This document shows positions 33,954 to 41,948 of a stretch of 64,000 nucleotides of DNA, piece by piece. This DNA is from Linnemannia schmuckeri (lineage: Eukaryota; Mortierellomycota; Mortierellomycetes; Mortierellales; Mortierellaceae), in NCBI GenBank assembly GCA_029449235.1, contig JANATG010000008.1:930001-994000 (forward strand). The letters run 5' to 3'. Both the position numbers and the translations under genes were made by a program. A model generated the notes under the pieces. That model saw only the letters and a program-made list of their open reading frames with translations, was not told the DNA's origin and did no database searches. The stretch's first letter is position 1. The number at the start of each line of letters is the position of its first letter.

Positions 33954-34366
33954 TCCGTAAGAAGGGACAATGGGTAATAACTCAAAAAAAAAAGTACGAA
34001 GGACAAAGAACGAAGGCAATAGTGTTTTTCCACTCGGACTGAAGGGGTGAAGGGTGAGAGAGCGGAGGTAGGTTTGAAAAGAAGAAAGAGGGAATAAGGT
34101 GTGAGGAAGCAGACGCGATCGGGTGTTGGTGACGATCCGAGTGTTGAAGAAAAGGCGGAGAAGAGGGGGGAGTGAAAGAGAAGCGGATGTCAATGTGAGA
34201 GGGAGAGAGAGAGAGGAGAATCAACTCCACGAAAGAACATGGACAAAAAGAAAGAACACTGAAGGAGGGGACCAGGCCTTGGAGTGAAGGAACTGAAATG
34301 GTCACGTGAAATAAGAACATGATCACTACTTTTTTTTATTACTCCGGCAAAACGCGCTGTTTCTCT
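33954..34366. other. Upstream region of the ankyrin-bromodomain gene
   Basis: About 410 bp between this gene's start and the stop of the multicopper oxidase copy. It is purine-rich on the plus strand (CT-rich toward the gene), as at other starts in this window. No gene seen. Confidence 0.45.
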
Positions 34367-36323
34367 CTAATCCTTGCCATCTTTGCCTTCCTTGCTCGAG
34401 ACAAGCTCTTCGTCCTGAGCATACCAGACCACAGTCGCCAACCCAACAACAGCAGAGAGCACAGTAAAGAGCAGCGCAATGATGCCCTTGGTCGTAAACG
34501 TGCCAGACAACAAGTTGGATCCCACATTTTGACCAGTCAAATCAAAACCCTGATTCCTTGCCGCGTTGCCGCTAAAGGGGAGACCAAGGTCCGTACAATG
34601 CTGAAGATGAGTCTGATCAACAGTCAAAACACCAGACATAACCTCAGGAGCCTCAATGATGGTATTCGCAAGGCCGGCCTGGAGATGCCACTCTATGTGA
34701 CAATACAAGAACCAAACACCAGGGTTGTTGGCCTGGAAGCGGATGGCAACGTTTGTCAGAGAGGGGACAAGGGCAGTGTCGCGACGAAAGTGGGTTAGTC
34801 GTGTTGAAGTATGTATACGGAGTCGAGCCATCGTAGCCTCCGTTACCTCGACCGACAACCTGGAAGACATGTCCGTGCAGATGGAAAGGATGGTTGCCTG
34901 CGTCGTTGTTGTTGATAATTATCTCGACCCAGCTATTGTGTTTGAGGACTAATGGGTGGGCATAGGTGCCACAGATTTGAGGGCCGCTTGAAAGATTTCC
35001 TATACTCACCGCAGTGTAGAGGGTGGGGACCTTGGGAGCTACGTAGGTAATGTCATTGAATGTGGTCTTGTTGATGTAATCGTCCATGACATGGAAGGAT
35101 GCTGTCAACGAGATTTGGTTGTCTGCAGAAGTGGTCGCCATGGGCACGACAGGGGTAAGCAAAGCAGCATCGTTAAAGTCATCTCAGTCGATCATTTGAG
35201 CTGGTGCCAAGGGCGAAGCGGCATCGTAGATTATCGTTCCTGTGAGGTTCATCTGCAGGGTGTCAGGGACAGTGTCAAACATTTCCGGATCCATGTCACC
35301 ATGAATGAGAAAGTTGTTGGCGGTGATGTTCTTGGTCGTGACAAGGACAGAGTAGCGTTGGGCAGCCGAGATGGGGAATGTCTTGACAGTTGTCCTCTGA
35401 ACATCGACTCCATCGATCACGATGATGTTCATGTCGTGTCCGTCGATGTGGATGTGGAACATGGCGAGGGTAGACATGTTGATGATACAAAGTCGATAGA
35501 TCTTGCCGGGCACAAACGAGAACTGGGTGTTCGGCATCTGGTTGATCAAGGCCGACTTGGGAGCAGGTTCAGCACCGGTAGGGTTGAAGATCGACAGGTA
35601 GTCATCCAATAGGACCGAATGGTCTTCGTGGTACCAATCTATGTATATAAAAGAGGCAAGGAAGTTAGAATACATGATGCATGCATAGACTCTATTGTAT
35701 GCACAAAAGAGAAATGAATTGACTCACCAACAAATGCAAGGGTGTACTCCTCGTCATAGTGGTAGGTCTCTGCTGGGTTGTGAATAATAAGTGGAGCACG
35801 GAGCCCGTCGACATAGTGGCCTTTGTTGTGGCCATGGATCCAGTAGGTGCCGTACTGCTCGATGAAGATGGTGTAGGTGAAATTTGCACCTAAAGGTGAT
35901 GGGGCACTGGGTAACCATGGAAGGGCCATCCATCTAATTGTTTCCCGTCTGGAAGAGACCGTGAGCGTGCAGCGTTGTTGGCTCGCTGATCTGATTTACG
36001 ACGTTAATGGCCAGTGTGTCATTCAGTGTGACATTAGTCGCTGGTGGTCTATAGAGAGGTATAGGAGAAAGGTATGTCAGTCATCCAGAAAAATAAGCTC
36101 CGCGAGGCATCAATGCTGAGCTACATATGGATAGCAGAGAGATATGAGGAGGAGATACCTACGGGAATTGGCCGTTGATGCCCATGACCCGGCGGTTCAT
36201 GAAACCATCGGGGTTGGTGTTGACATAGGTGATGTTCCAGTTGTAGGTGACGACGACAGCATGGGCAGCAGCAGAGACTAACGCTAGTAGAGCCAGAGTC
36301 TTGACGGGGGTAGCAACAAGCAT
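34367..36323 (-). pseudogene. Multicopper oxidase (Fet3 ferroxidase/laccase type), degenerate
   Basis: The remnant has a signal peptide (MLVATPVKTLALLALVSAAAHA), cupredoxin segments, HAHGLFQ and WIHGHNKGHYVDGL (copper motifs 1 and 2), HPFHLHGHVFQVV (motif 3) and CHIEWHLQAGL (motif 4). A C-terminal transmembrane helix (IALLFTVLSAVVGLATVVWY) favours a plasma-membrane Fet3-type ferroxidase. Introns separate exons ending at 36163, 35728 and near 35675. Damage seen: in-frame TAG at 35934-35936 just before MDGPSMVTQCPI, a +1 shift near 35890, in-frame TGA at 35184-35186 inside MID-DDFND, and a frameshift near 34785-34800. A Tyr codon (34703-34705) replaces the first His of the conserved HCH copper motif. 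The alternative is an active gene with recoding or sequencing errors; several independent lesions make that unlikely. Confidence 0.82.
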
Positions 36324-36490
36324 TATTTGTTGGAAATTTGGGATGAACACAAAGAAAAGAAAAAAAAAAAAAGAAAGAGAGAGAAGAAGAGAGAGAGAAC
36401 GAGGAAAAGAAGAGCTGACCGGGTGAAGGGAAAGAAGAAGAAAAGAAAAGAGGAAGGGAGGAAGACGAGAGGGAGGAAGACGAGCGTGTT

Positions 36491-36690
36491 TTATCTGATG
36501 GAATGTAAGTGCAAGAAAGGGAAGGAAGAGGGAAGAAGAGGGAAGAAGAAGGAAGAAGAGCGAGTCTGTAACGAAATTATCAGATGAGGTTTATCCGCTA
36601 CTGACTTGTCAACCTTTCATCGGATAACCACTCCTCGACCATTCAAAGCTGTCTTCCTCTTGATACATACCCTCACCACTAATCAGATAA
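36491..36690. promoter_or_regulatory. Cluster of iron-GATA (SRE-type) sites upstream of the oxidase
   Basis: Three exact matches to ATCWGATAA lie 168-367 bp upstream of the oxidase ATG: 36491-36499 (minus, ATCAGATAA), 36577-36585 (minus, ATCTGATAA) and 36682-36690 (plus, ATCAGATAA). Near matches are at 36619-36627 (ATCGGATAA) and about 36696-36704 (ATCTGATAG). ATCWGATAA is the known binding consensus of iron-responsive fungal GATA repressors (SreA/SRE, Urbs1, Fep1), which silence iron-uptake genes when iron is plentiful. The context fits a Fet3-type gene. Confidence 0.65.
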
Positions 36691-38269
36691 CTGGCCATCT
36701 GATAGTGACTATCGTATTCGAATCCAACCTTCACCTTCAATCCACCTTCACAGCAAGGTTACTCTTGAGTCTCACTAATCTCTTCATCTCTGGCGCCTTG
36801 CCTGCTACACTCCGTCTGGCACTTCCATACAAGTGAGGTTCCTCTCCAAACAACCGTTCAACCGCCGACACACGTAGACACTTATCCACCCGACCTAGCC
36901 ATCGAACACACCTGCATACACTCTTCCTTTCTTCTTTCTCCTGTCAAGTCTGCCCCAGCTGACCCAGAAAAGTTCAAATCGGGACAACCATCCTCAGCCT
37001 TCCACCTTATTCCTCCTTTGTTCATGTCCAAATGGGGAAAAAAGTCCGCACAGGCACACTCCTTTCCTCTTTTCACCCTTTCTCTCCGTTCATCTTTTTT
37101 GAATCTTATTCACCCTACACTGGACTGTCACCACTAGCATCTCGTTTAACAACAGACATGTTTTATGTTTGCTGGCGCACGCGTACTTCATCCGATTCAC
37201 TCCATACAATTAGCAGCAGCGAAAAAAAGAGTAGCATCATCCAAACCTCCCTCGCCTCCTCCTCTTCGTTTTTCATCTCGATCTCCTCCTTCTTAACCAC
37301 TTCGACCATCTCTCGCACATCATTACCATAAGCCATCACCCTCGCAAGATTCAAAACTATAGTCTCTAGAACTCTCAGAAACCTCTCCATCCTCAACCAA
37401 AGCCTACTGAAGCACAAGCCTCCCACCACCCTCGCTGTGGTCGCTCACACCGTCGTCCATACCCGACAACACCGCACAGAACAACAGTTCCGACGAGGAC
37501 GATGCCTTGATCGAAAAAATAGAACGGAGCTGGTCGCGGAGGCGCGGCGCTACCGAGGATAACGAGATGGGCGAAAGTAACCACTGGGCAGGACTCGGAT
37601 ATAAGAGAGGTGACAATGACGGCTCAGTCTTGCAGGTATCAGAGGCATCCGACTGTGAAAGAGAACTGAATTGATGGTGGGCAAGAGACTGGACCGGGAA
37701 CTGCAAGGTATAACCAGGAGTCGAGGATAACGACGACCATGCAGGGGCAGGACACTGACTCATCTCTCCCTGCAATGGGCTTGAGTAGAGCGGACTCGTC
37801 GACAAAGACAGCCATGGCGCCGTGACTGTCGGAGTTTTGTTGATTATCTCCACCCTAGATGTTGTCCTTGTTCCTGCCTCGCTTCCTGAAGTTGACTGAG
37901 AGAAGATAAGTAGGATAAAGAGGGGAGTTGAAGAGATCTTGATGGATACCACACCTCTGAAAAAGAAGGGATGCGTTCATGGCTTGGCTGGAAGATGTTT
38001 GATGGGTGATTGTCAAGGGCGAGATGAAATGGACGAAGAAGTGCAGCTTTTTATTTGAAGCGAGTGAGTGATTATGTTGGTTTGTTTATTCGTCGTTGAT
38101 AGAGTGGAGCAATTAGTGAATTGTTGTGATGGTTCAATTGTGAGAAAGACAAAAAATGCGCGAAAGTGATATATGTTGTTGCTAGTAGTCTTATGTCCTG
38201 ATGTCCATGCGTGCCATGCTACTTGCTGGTCCTCATGTTTCGAATAGGCCAGTAGGTCCCTAACCTGAT
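36691..38269. other. No convincing gene
   Basis: About 1.6 kb. A minus-strand frame at 37404-37952 is long (182 codons) and starts with a hydrophobic segment, but it is Ser/Pro/Leu-rich, has no ATG context or conserved motif, and no flanking exon could be joined. Sequence at 36840-37400 is CT-rich on the plus strand. Possibly regulatory or decayed. Confidence 0.4.
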
Positions 38270-38560
38270 TCAAAAAAAGTCAGTTGCCCCCCTTTGTCTG
38301 ATCAATTCATCAAATTTATCACATTTGTCGATAGGTAATATATCGGCGCATGTCAGCGCACCAGGATGGGCTGGAGGTTGGTCCGGAGGGAGTCTGCATG
38401 TGTACTTGCGGATACCAGGGGTTGTAGGCAAGTTGGAGAGCCAGTATAGCTCAGACTTTGCATCCTTGAGCACCTCAGTCAACTGGTTCTTCTCTTCGCC
38501 ACTAGTATTGACCTTGACCAAGGACGTCTCCCCAGATCCAATGCTATTTGAATTAATACA
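38270..38560 (-). pseudogene. Coding-like fragment of unknown family
   Basis: A minus-strand reading from about 38545 to a TGA near 38270 has natural protein character (GSGETSLVKVNTSGEEKNQLTEVLKDAKSELYWL, then CADILPIDKCDKFDELIRQRGATDFF). It is possibly preceded by an acceptor TAG near 38556. It has no start, and the stop falls in a homopolymer (TTTTTTT). I do not recognise the family. It is most likely a truncated gene piece. Confidence 0.35.
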
Positions 38561-38959
38561 ACTACTGTGCAGTCAGCATGGAGGAAATTTTATCCCGGAC
38601 CCCTTAGATATTTCTCTCGATGCATGCCTGTGACATACTCACAATCACCTCATAACCCTAAGTCCAAATTTATTTTTTTCTTAAGCATTTCTAAATTGCT
38701 AATGGTCAACAGACGTAGAGGTAGCTCTGTAGCTTATAAACGGGCACAGGCCATGTTTCTTTACCCAGTACGCATAGCATATGCGATTAGGAATAATAAT
38801 TATACGTCTAACGTGACGATCTTTATTTCTCAGAAAATCCAAAGATGAATAGAAAAAATGTAGCACCTAGAACCTTACCATCCGCGTAGGAAGTTTGCGA
38901 GGAAAGAGAAAACTACACCAGAAGGGGTGAAATGGGCGGGACATGAAAAGGAAACGATC

Positions 38960-39391
38960 CTAGTTGTTGTTCTGGGCAATCAGCTTAGCTCTACGTTTCT
39001 CTTCACGGATTTCTCTCCTGGATTGCTCAGCAGTAGCGCACCAACCTCCTCCTGTTTTTTTCACAAAAGCAGCATCCTTATCTTCATCACCAAAATTTTC
39101 CTCCCATTCCTCATCAGACATGGTGAAGATTCCTGATCCAAGGCAGGGCTCATCATCTTCGCAAAATCCAAGGAATTCGGAGGGTTTAGGTAGTACGTGC
39201 TTGACGAGTGGAGGATAGTTACAAGGCTGCCCATCACATTCAGTTGCAATGTCAATGAGCTCGCCGAAAATGTTCACTGCAACGTCTCCCTCCCATGCAG
39301 CACGAAGGTAGGGCGACCAGTCCTCCTCCGCCAGAGTAAAAACGGCTAACAAGGCTAGTGAAACTAAGAAGGTGATTTGCTTGTTTAACAT
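38960..39391 (-). CDS. Small secreted acidic protein, lineage-specific
   Basis: A single exon encodes 143 residues starting MLNKQITFLVSLALLAVFTLAEEDW, a clear signal peptide. The ATG at 39391 was chosen because it begins the signal sequence; the open frame extends further upstream without need. The mature part is acidic, with cysteines in ATECDGQPCNYPP, GFCEDDEPCLG and GGGWCATAEQ, and a charged basic C-terminus (RREIREEKRRAKLIAQNNN). No named domain. Small size, secretion and a position in the fragment-rich patch suit an accessory or effector-like secreted protein, but that is inference. Confidence 0.65.
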   Translation of the reverse strand: MLNKQITFLVSLALLAVFTLAEEDWSPYLRAAWEGDVAVNIFGELIDIATECDGQPCNYPPLVKHVLPKPSEFLGFCEDDEPCLGSGIFTMSDEEWEENFGDEDKDAAFVKKTGGGWCATAEQSRREIREEKRRAKLIAQNNN

Positions 39392-39541
39392 TGGGGAAGA
39401 GATGAATGGATGTTTAAAGATGAACATGAAGCGGAAAATTGCTTCTACTTCTTCATCGACTGCTGTATCTCCCAAATGACAGTCACAGCAAGACTCCCCC
39501 TGTGGAAATAAAGCATGTGCTCCCGGTGATGGGACAGCAGT

Positions 39542-39544
<3 letters not shown>

Positions 39545-39594
<50 letters not shown>
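39545..39594. repeat. (AG)25 microsatellite
   Basis: Fifty bases of uninterrupted AG dinucleotide lie directly upstream of the coding-like fragment at 39599. Confidence 0.95.
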
Positions 39595-39595
<1 letters not shown>

Positions 39596-39598
39596 ACA

Positions 39599-39735
39599 AA
39601 GGCGGTAACTAAAGCCGATGTTATGGAAATACTGGAGACATGCGAGAACCTTGAAGACCTTTCAATGACAGCCTTTACCCCTTGGATGGACGCAGAAGAA
39701 TTGGCGTCAACTAGATTAAATAAGAGTGTACCTTG
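39599..39735 (+). pseudogene. Coding-like fragment, possible leucine-rich repeat piece
   Basis: The plus-strand frame reads KAVTKADVMEILETCENLEDLSMTAF, then TPWMDAEELASTRLNKSVP. LETCENLEDLSM resembles one leucine-rich repeat of fungal F-box/LRR proteins. The piece starts abruptly after the AG repeat and stops at a 32-bp core that recurs at 41543 and 41600. No start or flanking exon was found. LRR assignment is tentative. Confidence 0.35.
39699..39730 (+). repeat. 32-bp dispersed core repeat, copy A
   Basis: This begins AATTGGCGTCAACTAG and ends AATAAGAGTGTA. Copies at 41543-41574 and 41600-41631 differ from it at one position each. In the plus frame it encodes ELASTRLNKSV. Confidence 0.85.
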
Positions 39736-40110
39736 AGACAAACACGTCTGCCTCGTGATGTCAGAATATACTTACGCTTAAATAAAAGGCCTTGGGGTCG
39801 ATGGCGAACTAAAAAGAAAAAAGATGATGGCCGATTTTTGGGCGAAGCAGAGGAACGAGCAAAATGTGTTCTGTGTTCGCAAGTCTAGTGGCGAGAAAAT
39901 TTCAACCACCCTCGATACGAGGCATTAAAGACCGAGCGCTCGCCGAGTATACAGGGTCTTTATCACTTCTCGCTACACTTTCACCGTCAGCCGTAATTTT
40001 CCACAAGGAGCCACGAAATAAAGTTATTTGCACATGAAATAAGAGTAGAATTGGGTAGGAATTTATTAGGCGATCAATGGAAAGGGTATAATTGGGTGTA
40101 ATTGGTCTGA

Positions 40111-40581
40111 TCAATTCTTTGCACCGTACACAGCAATAAAATAGAACAGTACCGCTGAGGCAACTAACAGTGTTGTAAGTATGTTGACCTCTTTAGTAGT
40201 GCAGAGAGGATAGGCTCTGTACCAGTATGGGACATTGAACTCTGATGTGGCATCAGATTCCACGAGAGGACCTTTCAAAGACAATGACCAGCGCTTGGCG
40301 CAATGTCCAGCATTGACTGTGTTAAACTCGGATGGATAACTGCCGTATCCAGTCATTTCTGATGACACAAAGCCAGCATAAATGGCGAGCGATATCATTG
40401 TCAAAGGCAGTAGTGCTGCTACGATGATACCAATGATACGAAGACATCTTTTAAGGCCGCTAAACCTTAAACGGCGATCAGCCACGGATTCCTCAGTTAC
40501 CATGGGGTAGAAGGGTCTCTCCACTTCGGGCATTGTGGACTTGTTGGAGAACGGTGATATCAGGAAACCAGAGAAAAGCAT
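40111..40581 (-). CDS. Small two-helix membrane protein, lineage-specific
   Basis: A single exon encodes 156 residues from the first ATG (40581); a second Met at 40533 (MPEVERPFYP) could also start it. TM1 is near residues 47-70 (CLRIIGIIVAALLPLTMISLAIYAGF) and TM2 at the C-terminus (ILTTLLVASAVLFYFIAVYGAKN). The ~55-residue loop between them has two cysteines (GHCAKRWS, YPLCTTKE) that could pair outside the cell. No family recognised. The region 125-275 bp upstream holds the palindrome array. Confidence 0.6.
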   Translation of the reverse strand: MLFSGFLISPFSNKSTMPEVERPFYPMVTEESVADRRLRFSGLKRCLRIIGIIVAALLPLTMISLAIYAGFVSSEMTGYGSYPSEFNTVNAGHCAKRWSLSLKGPLVESDATSEFNVPYWYRAYPLCTTKEVNILTTLLVASAVLFYFIAVYGAKN

Positions 40582-40706
40582 GGTATTTAACTGAGACAAG
40601 GAAGATCTTTCACGGTATTTAAATGAAAGAGTGGTTACTTGGTGGCTCACTGTGGCTGCTATTGGTGTAACCTTCAGAGCCGAGTGAGATTTTGGTGGTT
40701 TTGACC

Positions 40707-40856
40707 GTTCTTGCGTTTGTGAGAACTGACCGACTTTTTTTTTACATTGACATCGAGTTCTAACGTTTGTTAGAACTGACCTTTTTTCTTACACAGAGTT
40801 CTAACGTTTGTTAGAACTGGTCACTTTTTTTTTACATTGACATCTTGCGTTAGAAC
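40707..40856. repeat. Tandem array of palindromic elements with T tracts
   Basis: GTTCTAACGTTTGTTAGAAC, a perfect hairpin of 8-bp arms and a 4-nt loop, occurs at 40757-40776 and 40798-40817. A variant (GTTCTTGCGTTTGTGAGAAC) is at 40707-40726 and a half copy ends at 40856. Each full copy is followed by TG(A/G)CC-like sequence, a T run and, twice, ACATTGACATC. The period is 41-50 bp. Further decayed hairpins follow to about 40950 (CTCGCT...AGCGAG, TCACA...TGTGA). Confidence 0.85.
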
Positions 40857-41054
40857 TGGACCTCTCGCTGTTCTCACATTTAGCGAGACCTTACCTCTCT
40901 GCATCCTCGCTGCTGTCACACTCTGTGAGAATTGAACTTTCCTTTTCGCTATTCTGGCAATTGTCCATAAAGTTGGTGTCAGAAAAGTAACACTTATAAT
41001 AAGGGGAATGGGGATATAAGGGGAAAGGAGGAATAATAATAAGAGGTGGCGGTT

Positions 41055-41072
41055 GGGGGGGGGGGGGGGGGG
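41055..41072. repeat. G18 homopolymer
   Basis: Eighteen consecutive G residues on the plus strand, just beyond the stop of the C2H2 fragment. A second, 20-nt G tract is at 41502-41521 after an (AT) run; together they bracket the finger gene. Confidence 0.9.
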
Positions 41073-41076
41073 AGCC

Positions 41077-41379
41077 TTAGACCGCCTGACTGAGCATGCA
41101 CAACCCTAAGGCTGCCTCCTCGGCCTTGCGACGGAGACGGGACTTGCGAGCCCAAAGATGTTTGCTCTTGTGAGTGCGCTCCTTGCGCTCGTTGTCGTCC
41201 TTGATGCGGCCGCCAGGTAATGAGTCCCATTTGCACTTGCGGGGGTGCATCGTTGGCGACATGTTGTGGACGCTCTTGAGATGACGGCGCAAGTTACAGT
41301 TCTGGTTCTTACCTGGCTTAAAGACTCGACTGCAGACAGGGCAGAGCAACGGCTGGTTCGTTGTAGAAACTGGCGTCAT
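41077..41379 (-). CDS. C2H2 zinc-finger protein, possibly 5'-truncated
   Basis: From the first ATG (41379) the frame encodes 100 residues. It contains one finger with a long spacer (LLCPVCSRVFKPGKNQNCNLRRHLKSVH, C-x2-C-x16-H-x4-H), then a strongly basic region (NERKERTHKSKHLWARKSRLRRKAEEA) and a short hydrophobic end. It looks like the DNA-binding C-terminus of a small fungal C2H2 factor. The open frame extends upstream without ATG into a G tract and AT repeat, so a normal N-terminus seems to have been lost. Its DNA target is unknown. Confidence 0.5.
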   Translation of the reverse strand: MTPVSTTNQPLLCPVCSRVFKPGKNQNCNLRRHLKSVHNMSPTMHPRKCKWDSLPGGRIKDDNERKERTHKSKHLWARKSRLRRKAEEAALGLCMLSQAV

Positions 41380-41501
41380 TGATGGCGACACAACACGAGA
41401 CTGTTCTCCAGGGTCTGGGAGTGGGACATGTTTGGATGGGAGGTTATGGAGGGTAGATGGAATGACCAAGAGTGATGGAGAGAGATATATATATATAGAG
41501 A

Positions 41502-41521
41502 GGGGGGGGGGGGGGGGGGGG
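41502..41521. repeat. G20 homopolymer preceded by AT repeat
   Basis: A short TATATATATA run at 41486-41496 is followed by AGAGA and 20 G residues. Copy B of the 32-bp core lies 22 bp further on. Confidence 0.9.
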
Positions 41522-41542
41522 AAATGGGAGAGAGAGGGGGGG

Positions 41543-41574
41543 AACTGGCGTCAACTAGATTAAATAAGAGTGTA
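41543..41574 (+). repeat. 32-bp dispersed core repeat, copy B
   Basis: This matches copy A at 31 of 32 positions and encodes ELASTRLNKSV in the plus frame, ending at a stop shortly after. Confidence 0.85.
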
Positions 41575-41599
41575 ATAAGAGTGTGAGTATGAGTATGAG

Positions 41600-41631
41600 A
41601 ATTGGCGTCAAATAGATTAAATAAGAGTGTA
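41600..41631 (+). repeat. 32-bp dispersed core repeat, copy C
   Basis: This matches copy A at 31 of 32 positions, 57 bp after copy B in the same orientation. It encodes ELASNRLNKSV followed by a stop. Confidence 0.85.
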
Positions 41632-41649
41632 TAACAGTTCCACATTGAC

Positions 41650-41948
41650 TTTGGCGACGATGAGGCCCACAACCTCTTCTTGAGAATACTCGGCAAGACG
41701 AGGATAGTTTCTTTGGAGGTCACGGCCATAGTATGGGTTCTGGACAATGTCGTCCGCTCACGGGTCATTCGGCACCTTCACCTTAGGCTGGTCTCTTCAT
41801 AGCAAAGTAAAAAATTGCACGAGTTTAGGATGGCTCAAGCGACGGATCGCCAAGGTCACACAATAAAAACATAGCCAAGAAAAAGTAAGGGAAGAAGGTT
41901 TGATTTCTACCCTGATGCAGGTTGACGATAGACCTTGGGATTGGGCAT
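41650..41948 (-). pseudogene. Two-exon gene remnant, unidentified conserved-looking protein
   Basis: A minus-strand ATG at 41948 opens MPNPKVYRQPASG and meets a GT donor near 41910. After an acceptor (CTAAG at 41786-41782) the frame reads VKVPNDP, a TGA stop, then ADDIVQNPYYGRDLQRNYPRLAEYSQEEVVGLIVAK down to about 41654. The second part has the look of a conserved small mitochondrial or soluble protein, but I cannot name it. The in-frame TGA and the abrupt end against repeat copy C indicate a broken gene. Confidence 0.4.

Noticed and set aside
34367..36323. RIP-like mutation as the cause of the oxidase stops
   Set aside because: The base changes are few, occur on both strands, and no CpA bias or AT shift is visible; simple decay is enough.
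37404..37952. 182-codon minus-strand frame with hydrophobic start
   Set aside because: Ser/Pro/Leu-rich, no ATG context or joinable exon. I could not exclude a real gene but cannot support one.
36600..38000. Search for a divergent iron permease (FTR1), which often pairs with a Fet3-type gene
   Set aside because: No REGLE-type motif or multi-helix protein in any frame on the plus strand.
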